DNA of 55,586 nucleotides from an uncultured bacterium (GCA_905215325.1 CAJMPP010000013.1:1-55586); one strand, 5' to 3'. Shown: positions 7,589-14,885, numbered from the stretch's first letter. Program-made: numbers and translations. Notes: generated from the letters alone by a model not told the origin.

Positions 7589-8791
7589 CTACCGTTCTCC
7601 GTTGCCCATGTTTTCGATTATGATTTGCTCTCCATCGGTAATGAGAGCTACAGGCTTGTTGAAATACCCATCGATCATACGAGCCTCATCTGCAAAAAGC
7701 GTTGAATCCGTGCACTCGTTCTTGCGAAACTCGTCCAGCATCTTCTCGACAGAGTCTTTCGTAACGTTTTTCAAAAACTTGCTCGCACCATCAAGAGCAT
7801 CGTCTACTGGCCCTTGGCGAATTATTGGAATGCTCCCGATGACGCCTCCCAGAAAGCCTGCGGCATTAGCAACGCCGCGAACTGCTTGGTTGTCGATTGC
7901 GGTATACGCACATTCCTGCAATTGGTGAAGGCAAGAATCGAAGAATCCCCGATAACGACTATCACATTCGCTCAGGTCATCGAGCAACTTGCCAATCGTC
8001 TCTTCCCGATAATCCCCCATAAGCATCATCTCCAAGAAAGATGCGTAAGAGTAAAGATAAACCGCCGATCTGTAGCTACCAAAAAATTTTTGAACCTTAT
8101 CGAACTTGTTTGGCGCAAAATTGAAGTGAACGAATTCGCGCTCCTCAGCCTTTTTTCGAGAAAGCGCCTTGTAGAAGTCGATATTTGCCAACGCCTCTCG
8201 TTTTATATCTCCCACCTGAACAAGCTTTGCATGAATGAATGATTCATTGTCTAAATTTAGCTTATAGGCGTTTGTGATGTCCGACAAAGTGGATAGATCC
8301 GCTTTCATATGAGCCTGCTTGTCAAGCTCGAGAAAGCCTAGTATCTCATCGGCGGTTTTCTGCAGATGATCAAGCTTCTTGTTGATTTGGACTGTCATCG
8401 CCGTAATAAAAATTATCGCAGGAGCAATCGTTGCAACACCGGCTCCTGCTGCAACACCGCCAACCGGTATCCACCGAGCTTGGCCAACGATAGCGTTGCC
8501 GTTCATAATTGCGCCGAGATTACCGAAATCGTTCGCCTTAGCCAAGACGCCACCGGCTGCACCATTCGGGAACACGCATTGGTACAGCTGCCCCGTGGTT
8601 TTTGAAGCCTCCGCTATTCCTTGAAGAGCCTGCATAATGGAAGCGGCTGCTCCTCCATACTCGGCGATGTCCCCTATCGGAAAAGAGACGGTTTTGGCCT
8701 CGTCTTGCAACGATATTTCACGGTCAACGGGAACGAATTCGATTTCCACAAGCCGATGAGCAAGTTCTTTTCTGTTTGCCTCGTAATCCAT
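7589..8791 (-). CDS. Hypothetical membrane/helical protein (400 aa)
   Basis: The ATG at 8791 is preceded by AAAGGAGCAAACG, so the longer upstream reading (from 8974) is rejected. The 400-aa protein has a soluble N-terminal part and a Gly/Ala hydrophobic segment at about residues 108-133 (GGVAAGAGVATIAPAIIFIT). A long charged helical region follows (INKKLDHLQKTADEILGFLE, about 137-156, onward to KREALANIDF), then Tyr/Phe-rich helices near 236-258 and a second hydrophobic patch at 307-325 (ANAAGFLGGVIGSIPII). There is no signal peptide. The arrangement of a buried hydrophobic hairpin followed by long helices recalls alpha-helical pore-forming proteins, but this is only a shape comparison. It follows the DUF1232 gene by 31 bases, in one operon. 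Confidence 0.7.
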   Translation of the reverse strand: MDYEANRKELAHRLVEIEFVPVDREISLQDEAKTVSFPIGDIAEYGGAAASIMQALQGIAEASKTTGQLYQCVFPNGAAGGVLAKANDFGNLGAIMNGNAIVGQARWIPVGGVAAGAGVATIAPAIIFITAMTVQINKKLDHLQKTADEILGFLELDKQAHMKADLSTLSDITNAYKLNLDNESFIHAKLVQVGDIKREALANIDFYKALSRKKAEEREFVHFNFAPNKFDKVQKFFGSYRSAVYLYSYASFLEMMLMGDYREETIGKLLDDLSECDSRYRGFFDSCLHQLQECAYTAIDNQAVRGVANAAGFLGGVIGSIPIIRQGPVDDALDGASKFLKNVTKDSVEKMLDEFRKNECTDSTLFADEARMIDGYFNKPVALITDGEQIIIENMGNGER

Positions 8792-8822
8792 CGTTTGCTC
8801 CTTTGCAAGAAACACCAAGTTA

Positions 8823-9215
8823 TTATTGCTGTTGCTTCCATTCGCGGTAGCGGTCGACATCTTCATGAACTTGAGATAGGGCAAACGCGACAACAGCAGC
8901 ATCGTCAACATAGCCAATGCCAGGTGTCTTATCGGGAATAAGGTCAATTGGTGATACGACATACAAAATCGCAATCACAATCGCGATGATGGTATTCAGG
9001 GGAACTTCTTTGTACCTACCATTCACATAATCGGTAGCCATGCTTCCCATGGTACGCAAATCATCAGCGCAATCGCCAAGAGCCTTAGTCGTATGCTCGA
9101 AGAAGTACTGCAGTTGATTCACAAGGTCATTGAGTTGCGCAGCATTACCCGTCAGGTTCGCCGCTTGCCCCCTCAATGAATTGAATGCTTGTTGGACTGC
9201 TTCTTGCGCTATCAT
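8823..9215 (-). CDS. YkvA-family (DUF1232) membrane protein
   Basis: The 130-aa protein has an N-terminal helical region and then one membrane segment with the DUF1232 signature: IVIAILYVVSPIDLIPDKTP followed by GIGYVDDAAVVAFAL and a charged C-terminus. The ATG at 9215 has AAAGGACAGCG upstream. DUF1232 proteins are small membrane proteins of unknown role. The N-terminal 70 residues here (QLNDLVNQLQYFFEHTTKAL) are an extension that is likely coiled coil. First gene of the minus-strand cassette and divergent from the XRE regulator. Confidence 0.85.
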   Translation of the reverse strand: MIAQEAVQQAFNSLRGQAANLTGNAAQLNDLVNQLQYFFEHTTKALGDCADDLRTMGSMATDYVNGRYKEVPLNTIIAIVIAILYVVSPIDLIPDKTPGIGYVDDAAVVAFALSQVHEDVDRYREWKQQQ

Positions 9216-9288
9216 CGCTGTCCTTTCTATGCGACTGAGACAATGCCCGACTCCGCTTCCCGTGCGGTTCGTTTGGGCGTTTGGTTAC

Positions 9289-9308
9289 TGACTTGCTATA
9301 GCAAGTCA
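9289..9308. promoter_or_regulatory. Perfect 20-bp palindrome, probable operator
   Basis: TGACTTGCTATAGCAAGTCA is a perfect palindrome in the 124-bp gap between the divergent DUF1232 gene and the XRE regulator. It is the expected kind of site for the HTH protein encoded 32 bases to the right. Confidence 0.65.
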
Positions 9309-9339
9309 CCCTAAACATTGTAGCTTTTACGATGCGCTT

Positions 9340-9555
9340 ATGAGCACGGACGAGCGAAGAAAGCGGATGGGCGCGCGCATCAAGGCGTTACGGGAGCAGC
9401 AGGGGCTGTCCCAGCGCAAGCTTGCCCTCATGATTGGCTCGAACCAGACGCACATTTGGCAAATCGAGAACGGCACTGTGAACGTGGGACTCGACCTTTT
9501 GTGCCGCCTCGCCGATGCCCTTGAAGTTAACGTACGCGACTTGATCGACTTCTAG
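9340..9555 (+). CDS. XRE-family HTH transcriptional regulator
   Basis: This 71-aa protein is a single Cro/CI-type helix-turn-helix domain: IKALREQQGLSQRKLALMIG, then SNQTHIWQIENGTVNVGLD and LCRLADALEVNVRDLI. The second and recognition helices are clear (LSQRKLALMIG and QTHIWQIENG). There is no Shine-Dalgarno before the ATG at 9340; an ATG at 9332 is out of frame. It is divergent from the DUF1232 cassette across a perfect palindrome, so it probably represses the cassette and itself. Confidence 0.9.
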   Translation: MSTDERRKRMGARIKALREQQGLSQRKLALMIGSNQTHIWQIENGTVNVGLDLLCRLADALEVNVRDLIDF

Positions 9556-9622
9556 CCGGCATCCACCTCGATAATTCCGCGCATACCCAACAGGCTCCGC
9601 ACACGCCAACCGAGCCAAATCA

Positions 9623-9644
9623 GGCCGACGCTTTCGCATCGGCC
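9623..9644 (+). terminator. Weak hairpin after the XRE gene
   Basis: GGCCGA (9623-9628) and TCGGCC (9639-9644) around a 10-base loop, without a U-tract. Possible terminator of the XRE transcript. Confidence 0.3.
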
Positions 9645-9693
9645 CGCATCTAAGACTTGCTAACTGGTAGGCGCTCCTCGAATCGCACAAGCA

Positions 9694-10545
9694 TCAGGAT
9701 TTCAACTTGGCCACTTTCAGGTCTAGCGATTTCACACTTTGGCTGCTCACAAGGTTATCGTATTCCGTGCCGTCGGCTTTCTTGCTAAACTCCATGGTAA
9801 TCATGGTGTTCGGTTGCATGCTTTGCCCAACTACCACATAATCAGCCAACGAATCCTTGTCATCGAGCTCGATATAGCTTCCATCGCTGGCTAGCACATT
9901 CATCGTGATGTATCCGCTACCATAATGATCGGCAAGCGAGCCCGCCATACTGATATATCCGCACGAAGCAAGATTGCGCCCAACGTAATCCCGCAACGCA
10001 CGCGTGTACTTATCTGGTGAGGAATCGATTGCGGTCATGCACGGTGCCGTACCGTCGGCTTCCCCGATTTTCTTTACCGCAAGCACTATCTCTTCCTGAG
10101 ACTCGCTTGCCACAAGATTATCGTATTCGGTCCCATCTTCCTGCTTCAAAAACTCAAGCTTGATCTCTATATTGGGTTTCAGATTTTGGTCGTAAACAAC
10201 GTACTGCTTCAGACTCTCTTCGTCCGTCGGGTTAATATACGCTCCTTCAGCGCTGACGTAGACGATCCCCAAGGTGCCGCTACCATACCGGTCGTGACGC
10301 AACTCGTCTAAAGCGGTATAGCCAACAGATGCCGCGTTCATTCCGCGGTAGTCTTTGACGTACCACGTATGCTTATCGGGAGAAGGCTTAATCGGTTCGC
10401 TTTGCTGAACAGCCGTTTCCTGCTGGGCCTCGCTAACTTCCTGCTCGACGTTTGATTGCTGGTCTTGAGGTGCGGCACAACCAGCAAGCGCAAGAGCTAA
10501 GGCAAACATTGCGGCGCTTGCTGCAACGATGATCGACTGTTTCAT
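9694..10545 (-). CDS. Lipoprotein with two copies of a ~100-aa domain
   Basis: The ATG at 10545 follows AAAGGAACCATT. The 283-aa protein has a lipoprotein signal peptide with lipobox LAGC (lipidated Cys23) and a Gln/Glu-rich linker. Two tandem domains follow. Each begins with Y.RG.N.AS.GY or Y.GRNLASCGY, continues with YGSG and an AYI or SYI strand, then YVV..Q...PN and GTEYDNLV.S.S, and ends in a VKK or VAK strand. The internal duplication is obvious by eye. It is exported and membrane-anchored; binding function unknown. It follows the MerR gene by 37 bases on the same strand and is likely co-transcribed. Confidence 0.8.
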   Translation of the reverse strand: MKQSIIVAASAAMFALALALAGCAAPQDQQSNVEQEVSEAQQETAVQQSEPIKPSPDKHTWYVKDYRGMNAASVGYTALDELRHDRYGSGTLGIVYVSAEGAYINPTDEESLKQYVVYDQNLKPNIEIKLEFLKQEDGTEYDNLVASESQEEIVLAVKKIGEADGTAPCMTAIDSSPDKYTRALRDYVGRNLASCGYISMAGSLADHYGSGYITMNVLASDGSYIELDDKDSLADYVVVGQSMQPNTMITMEFSKKADGTEYDNLVSSQSVKSLDLKVAKLKS

Positions 10546-10582
10546 AATGGTTCCTTTCGGTCGTATTCCATATAGCCGCGAA

Positions 10583-11326
10583 CTAACGAAGCGTCCGCAA
10601 AAGCAGCTCGTAGGCTCCCGGCCCAAGCCATACATCAACAACAACGGACATGCCGGGTGCATTAAGTGCCCAGTTCAGAATTGTCTTTGCAGCAACATGC
10701 GACACGTTGTAACGTCCATGGATGTCGTCAATCGCGCCTGCAAGCGCAAGCGCGGCGCACACTGATGCTTCAGAAGAATCAACATTCTCCGCAAGTGGTG
10801 CAAAAGAGCGAATAAGCCACCCGCGATGGGCGGCACAGCCGGCACACATACCGTCCTGCCTTGCTTCTTCATCTGCCACCTTGCGAAGGGTTTCAACCAC
10901 CTGCGCATCGATTTCGTTCTCGGCAAGCTCGCCAGCCAACAACGGTTCTTCACCTTGCGAAGCCATCAGCAACGCTCGCGCAGCCAGGAGCTGCCCCGCA
11001 ACCTCTTCTTGTCGTTCTTTGAGTCTTTCTATGTGTACCGCCAGCAGCCCGGGTTCTTCCTCGCTTCCAATTGCTGGGCGCTTGCGCAGCTTTTCACCGA
11101 TTTCGGGGAGACTCAGTCCCTGCTGCTTTTCCAGACGGACCACGAACAGCGTTGCGACTTCACGTGCGCTATAGGTTCTTCTTCCCCATGTGCTGTCCTG
11201 GGGTTGTACAATACCCAGCCCTCCTTTCCCGTTGTAGCAGCAGCGCTGGATGTCGCGCCGTGGCAATCCTGTCAGGCGCTCAACCTCGGAAATCGTCCAG
11301 CCACCGTGTTCGTGTGCGTTGTTCAT
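10583..11326 (-). CDS. MerR-family transcriptional regulator
   Basis: The ATG at 11326 has GGAGGGCGGCAC upstream. The 247-aa protein has an N-terminal winged HTH of MerR type (WTISEVERLTGLPRRDIQRC, then YSAREVATLFVVRLEKQQGL and SLPEIGEKL). A helical linker and a C-terminal domain follow, with three Cys (CAGCAAHRGW and ASVCAALALAG) and helices to the end. The Cys residues might bind metal or a ligand, but no known MerR metal site is evident. A 19-bp dyad sits 28 bases upstream, the natural place for autoregulation. The lipoprotein gene downstream is the likely target. Confidence 0.8.
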   Translation of the reverse strand: MNNAHEHGGWTISEVERLTGLPRRDIQRCCYNGKGGLGIVQPQDSTWGRRTYSAREVATLFVVRLEKQQGLSLPEIGEKLRKRPAIGSEEEPGLLAVHIERLKERQEEVAGQLLAARALLMASQGEEPLLAGELAENEIDAQVVETLRKVADEEARQDGMCAGCAAHRGWLIRSFAPLAENVDSSEASVCAALALAGAIDDIHGRYNVSHVAAKTILNWALNAPGMSVVVDVWLGPGAYELLLRTLR

Positions 11327-11353
11327 GTGCCGCCCTCCCGAGTTCCAGCAAAT

Positions 11354-11372
11354 CTGTTCAACGCTTGAACAG
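11354..11372. promoter_or_regulatory. Dyad upstream of the MerR gene
   Basis: CTGTTCAA, then CGC, then TTGAACAG: perfect 8-bp arms with a 3-bp spacer, 28 bases before the MerR start. Candidate operator. Confidence 0.5.
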
Positions 11373-11701
11373 CAAGCAGGATTCGGTGATGAACTCGTAG
11401 AAGTTTTCTCAGCTTTGACCTCCCGCGCTTTTGACTGCGAAGGGTTTGGCGTTCGCATATGCAGTCCTTTCCTTTAGCGACTTCGGCCCCAAGGGCCCTT
11501 TCGCTATAGGGCGTGCAAAAACTGCGAATCAGGCCGATCAGGCGTCAAGGGAGCGAGTGCAGCAATCTTTTTCAACCGAAACGCACCTTATCCAGTAACC
11601 TTCGGCAGTCGAAATGCCCTCTGCACCCCTGCCTGTAGTTGGCGTGCAAAATCACCGAAGAGGCGTAACGATTTCTCGCTGCTTTCCATAGCTATTTGCT
11701 A
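11373..11701. other. Intergenic region, no gene seen
   Basis: No convincing gene on either strand. Two similar short stretches, GCGTGCAAAA followed by a CGAA/AGGC-like tail, occur near 11511 and 11641. Confidence 0.5.
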
Positions 11702-12063
11702 ATGAAGTGGTTTGGCGTGCGCAAGTTCACGCTGCTTGCACTCGGCGCGTTCTTCGTCGGCTCGCTCATAAACAGCGTTGCTCCGAGTTTCGAAATTATG
11801 CTGGCAGAGCGCCTCGAGCAGGGCATGGGCACCGGTCTGGGCCGATGATGTTCTCGGTGGTGCTCAAGGTGTTCCCATCAGTAGAGATCGACGCGGCCAT
11901 GAGGCTTAAGGCGTTCATCATCATGTTCGGTCCCGTCATCAGCCCAACCCTGTCGGGCATGCTGCTTGGCGTTTTCAGCTGGCGCGCCATCTTCTTCACG
12001 TCCACGCTGGTGCTGGCCGTGGCCGCGCTGGCGGCGAGCCGAGCAATCTGCTTCCGCTCGGCT
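11702..12063 (+). pseudogene. MFS drug/proton antiporter (DHA2-like) fragment, frameshifted
   Basis: The first frame reads MKWFGVRKFTLLALGAFFVG, then SLINSVAPSFEIMLAERLEQ and GMGTGLG. It then breaks and resumes in another frame as PMMFSVVLKVFP, RLKAFIIMFGPVISPTLSGM and LLGVFSWRAIFFTSTLVLAV. These are transmembrane helices 2 to 5 of an EmrB/QacA-type exporter. The N-terminus and everything after helix 5 are missing, and a small deletion near 11842 causes the shift. It is a clear remnant. Confidence 0.75.
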
Positions 12064-12073
12064 CGCGTCTGTT

Positions 12074-12259
12074 TTATGGCACCAGCACCATTTCGGGGCT
12101 TTCGCGCGCGAGAATCTGCTTTGCGTGCACCACCGCGCCAAGATAGCGCTCCATGAGCTGGGCGAACTCATCGAGCGCCGTCTGCAGGTCGTCCGTGCGG
12201 GTGGGGTCGACGCGATTTTCCTCGCCGATTATCAGGGTAATTTGCAGATATGCTTTCAC
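12074..12259 (-). CDS. Small hypothetical protein, GTG start overlapping the previous stop
   Basis: This encodes 61 aa: (M)KAYLQITLIIGEENRVDPT and onward to ERYLGAVVHAKQILARESPE. The GTG shares bases with the TGA of the 45-aa frame upstream (GTGA), a coupling arrangement typical of operons. No Shine-Dalgarno is evident. Family not recognised. It may be debris, since both flanks are gene remnants. Confidence 0.35.
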   Translation of the reverse strand: MKAYLQITLIIGEENRVDPTRTDDLQTALDEFAQLMERYLGAVVHAKQILARESPEMVLVP

Positions 12260-12393
12260 GTGGCAAGAAGCCGAACGGTAAGAGGCCGGTGCAAGAGACG
12301 GAAGTCGTGCGGTGTGCTGGGCGCCTCCGCGTCAATGGCTTTAAAGCCCTTTTGTTCCGCGAAGAATCGTTCATAATGTCCGCCCCTGGCCAA
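12256..12393 (-). CDS. Small frame, possible protein or remnant
   Basis: Starting at a TTG (12393) it reads (M)ARGGHYERFFAEQKGFKAI then DAEAPSTPHDFRLLHRP, 45 aa, and ends in a TGA overlapping the next start. Composition is coding-like but there is no good ribosome site and no recognised family. Confidence 0.3.
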   Translation of the reverse strand: MARGGHYERFFAEQKGFKAIDAEAPSTPHDFRLLHRPLTVRLLAT

Positions 12394-12555
12394 AAAGTGC
12401 GATTATTCGCAGCTGAAGTATAAAGATCAAGGTGCATCACTTCATGAAATGAAATATATGAGTAACAAACGATGAGTTTTCGGCAATAATCGCGAAGTCA
12501 CCAGCGTAATGAGTGGCAAAGTGCAGCTAAAGCCCCAGATTCGATAGCAAAAACC

Positions 12556-12607
12556 GCGAAGAATCGTCCGTTTTGACCCTAGACGGCCAAAACGGACGAT
12601 TCTTCGC
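12556..12607. repeat. Long hairpin with 23-bp arms
   Basis: Arms 12556-12578 and 12585-12607 match at 22 of 23 positions with a 6-base loop (CTAGAC). The core is CGAAGAATCGTCCGTTTTG. It lies in a gene-free stretch from 12394 to 12790. Confidence 0.75.
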
Positions 12608-12723
12608 TCTCGCACTTTTGCGCCTTCCCGAGCCGAAGGAAAAAGGAGCGGTGGCGTGCTGCGGCCGGTGAATATATAGCAGAACAGCGTCACCAGCGCG
12701 TGCCTTTCTTTTGCGAAATCGAT

Positions 12724-12791
12724 AAACGGGTGAACAGGGGACGGAGGTGTGTTCACGAGCGAACACACCTCCGTCCCCTGTTCACCCGTTT
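12724..12791. repeat. Perfect 31-bp inverted repeat (REP-like element)
   Basis: Arms 12724-12754 and 12761-12791 are perfectly complementary with a 6-base loop (ACGAGC). The core word GGGGACGGAGGTGTGTTC recurs, whole or degraded, near 13080, 14610, 15214, 16558, 32117, 32157 and 32213. This looks like a dispersed REP element family. Confidence 0.85.
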
Positions 12792-13003
12792 GCGCCGGCG
12801 GCTTCACCAAGGAAGCCGGCCATGAAGCCGATCGCGCCGACGTCCCTATTCGCCTGCTCGATCTTGACCCCTTCGCGCGCACCTATGTTGAGGTCTACGA
12901 CAAAGTCAACGATAACGACCGCGCGATTCTCCCGCTCACCCGTATCCGGATGTCAGCGCAAAGGACGGCGTTCGCAAGCGTCAACAACTGCGTAAAACGA
13001 TAA
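12791..13003 (+). pseudogene. Mrr-type restriction endonuclease C-terminal remnant
   Basis: The plus strand reads GGFTKEAGHEADRADVPIRL, then LDLDPFARTYVEVYDKVND and RAILPLTRIR, ending in an ordinary stop and terminator. GFTKEA followed by a short LLDLD strand resembles the end of the Mrr catalytic domain and its C-terminal tail. The N-terminal part is gone: the coding match starts exactly at the end of the 31-bp inverted repeat. It is a remnant. Confidence 0.45.
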
Positions 13004-13050
13004 GCCTCTCGGACCCTTCCCGTTTCAATCGAGAAAGCTCCGAGAGGTTT
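13002..13050 (+). terminator. Hairpin terminator after the Mrr-like remnant
   Basis: AAGCCTCTCGGA (13002-13013) pairs with TCCGAGAGGTTT (13039-13050). It overlaps the stop region of the remnant and supports a former gene there. Confidence 0.65.
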
Positions 13051-13072
13051 CCGCTGCTCCTCGCCGCTGCAT

Positions 13073-13108
13073 GAACGCACCTCCGTCCCCTGTTCAACTG
13101 TTCACCCG
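13073..13108. repeat. Partial REP-like copy
   Basis: Contains GCACCTCCGTCCCCTGTTCA followed by ACTGTTCACCCG, one arm of the element at 12724-12791 with a partial duplication of its end. Confidence 0.6.
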
Positions 13109-13185
13109 CGAGGACGCCGCGCTGCAACCGGGCGAGCCGTCCTGTCTCGCTTTCCACTTGCTACGAAGTCACGCTCAATATAGAA

Positions 13186-13213
13186 AGGGCCACCGAACAC
13201 CCTTGGCGGCCCT
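13186..13213. terminator. Hairpin in the gene-free stretch 13051-13460
   Basis: AGGGCC (13186-13191) and GGCCCT (13208-13213) flank a 16-base loop that has partial internal pairing. The direction is unclear. Confidence 0.35.
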
Positions 13214-13231
13214 ATAGTTAATGCACTGAAA

Positions 13232-13326
13232 CTAACGATTGCTAGCAATGCTAACGGAACCTAGCAAAGCTAACGCATGCCGAAAAAGCTAGCTGGACCT
13301 AAAAATGCTAACGCACGCAAACTTAA
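13232..13326. repeat. Tandem 19-bp iteron-like repeats
   Basis: Five consecutive 19-base units begin at 13232, 13251, 13270, 13289 and 13308. Four start CTAACG and the fourth CTAGCT. The best two units read CTAACGATTGCTAGCAATG and CTAACGGAACCTAGCAAAG. The phase is exact, though the units are degenerate. They lie in the gene-free stretch next to the aminotransferase remnant. Confidence 0.7.
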
Positions 13327-13460
13327 ATGAAAGATGCTATCCGGTAGTGAACGAAAAGGATCCGGGAGGCGGCGATAGCAATACCCTCTTCAAGCCCGCC
13401 GCCCTCGATACCGCGGTTAGCAGCGTCAGGGGCTTCCCACCCCTAGCGCAACCTTGCGCT

Positions 13461-14195
13461 CTACGAGGCGAAGCGGGCGGCGAACGAGACAGGGGATGCG
13501 GCCGAGGGCAGAACCGTCACGCGTTGCGCCATGGCGGGCGCGTATGCGGTATTGGCCTCGCGAAGTGCGCGGCGGATGCCGGAGATCACGTCGCCGCGAT
13601 TAGCCATCTCCGGCGTCAGCGCAACATAACCGGCAGGCTCCCCGGCAACGGAAGCCGGCATGTCGGACGTGCGCACAACCGCGGAATTGCGATAGAAAGC
13701 CGGCCACCACAAGTTTTGCGCCCCGTCGTTCACCATGTCACGATGCGCCTCATCGGAAAGCAGCATGATCGAATGGCCGAACGCGCGCTGAGCGCGGAAC
13801 AGCGCACCGGCGATGCCGTCTGCGACAGCTTCCGGATATGCCATAGCGCTCGCATCGTTCGGCGTGCTCACGATGACCAACTTCGTGCGCGGGGTAAGCG
13901 CACACTCGAGCGCGACGAAGTCGGGCAGCATCGTTTCCTCGTCAAGCGGGACCTCAACCAGGCGAGCGCCCCGATCCTCGACGATCGCGCGATACGTCTT
14001 GCCGCAAGGCGCAAACGCGATCACTTCGTCTTCCGGCTTAAGCACCGCGTCCATAAACGCATTGATGCCGCTGTCGGCCCCGCCGGCCATGACGATGTCG
14101 GAAGCGGCATAGGAGGTGCCGAAACGACACTCCAACGAAGCGGCAACAGCCGACGCCGTGCCAAGACGTTCTTTCGTGAACTGCGAAACGAGCAT
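13461..14195 (-). pseudogene. Degenerate PLP-dependent aminotransferase (class I/II)
   Basis: The ATG at 14195 (after GGAAGAGGAA) gives 244 aa against about 390 for the family. It contains the PLP-binding start DIVMAGGADSGINAFMDAVL, then PEDEVIAFAP, VIVSTPND (normally NPNNP) and LLSDEAHRDM (normally D.(A/V)Y). The active-site region reads RTSDMPASVAGEPAGYVAL where active enzymes have a SKS(L/F)..PG(E/L)R segment: the Lys that binds PLP and the phosphate-binding Arg are both missing. The N-terminal arm and C-terminal domain are also absent. It cannot be a normal aminotransferase. Confidence 0.7.
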
Positions 14196-14790
14196 TTCCT
14201 CTTCCCTTCCTAGCGCAATCTGCGCACGATGAAACCGCCCCAACGCATACGGCACAGGGGGCAACGTCGCCACTTCGCGACGATAACCACAACAATGGGG
14301 AAACATATAGAGCATCGAGGCATAACGCATGCCCGATGGGGAAGATCAAATACGCTCGAACGAGCAGATTGCTTTCGCAACGATTGGGATTGTAACGCAC
14401 GCCACAAGAAGAAAACACCCCTGAGCGCCGATTTCCTCGCAAGCGGAAAAATCAGGGTAACACAACGTTTCCGCAGGTCAAATGCCCCTATAACCCAAAA
14501 CTAGTGATGGAGTTTTACAAAGATACCCCGATTTGCACCAGTGTCCAGCTGTCGCGAAAAAGTGAGCAGGCGCAGCCTTTTGAGCGCCCTGCCGCTTCTC
14601 AAGCACAAGGGTGAACAGGGGACGTGCTCAATCCCGACCGCCAAACGCTTGCGCACAACAGCTATCAGCCATCCGAAAAGCCTCGTAGCTGGAAACGCCC
14701 ACCCCCGTTCGCCCGTCTGCGCTAGCACAAGGGCTGGTTATAGGGATTGCCGCATAATCGCCCTCGCGTGATTGCAGCGAGCATGATAAA
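14196..14790. other. Gene-free stretch with a degraded REP copy
   Basis: No convincing gene. GGGTGAACAGGGGACGTG at about 14609 and CCACCCCCGTTCGCCCG at about 14698 look like two decayed arms of the element seen at 12724-12791. Confidence 0.5.
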
Positions 14791-14794
14791 ATAA

Positions 14795-14885
14795 CAATGT
14801 ATCAGCGAAGCCCGGTAGGATTAACGGTCACGGGCGGAGCCAGTATTAACGAGTTAGGGTCGGTTGCCGCCGACCCTTTCTATTT
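14795..14885 (+). ncRNA. Candidate small structured RNA converging on the 41-aa peptide gene
   Basis: Downstream of a GATAAAATA (-10-like, about 14785) lies a structured stretch. GCCCG at 14809 pairs with CGGGC at 14831, and a strong hairpin at 14856-14877 is followed by TTTCTATTT. It contains no long frame. It runs toward the small hydrophobic peptide gene on the opposite strand, whose stop lies 3 bases past the hairpin. This is the geometry of type I toxin-antitoxin pairs of the Fst kind. The RNA itself is inferred. Confidence 0.4.
14856..14877 (+). terminator. Hairpin between the candidate RNA and the small peptide gene
   Basis: AGGGTCGG (14856-14863) and CCGACCCT (14870-14877) followed by a U-rich tract on the plus strand. 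It could serve both converging transcripts. Confidence 0.65.

Noticed and set aside
8792..8974. N-terminal extension of the 400-aa protein up to 8974
   Set aside because: It overlaps the conserved end of the DUF1232 gene in another frame, while the ATG at 8791 has an excellent ribosome site.
12749..12790. Start of an intact gene at 12749 covering the inverted repeat
   Set aside because: The first 14 codons are just the repeat arm; the protein-like match begins only after it.
13232..13326. CRISPR array
   Set aside because: The 19-base units are contiguous with no spacers, are degenerate, and no cas gene is near.
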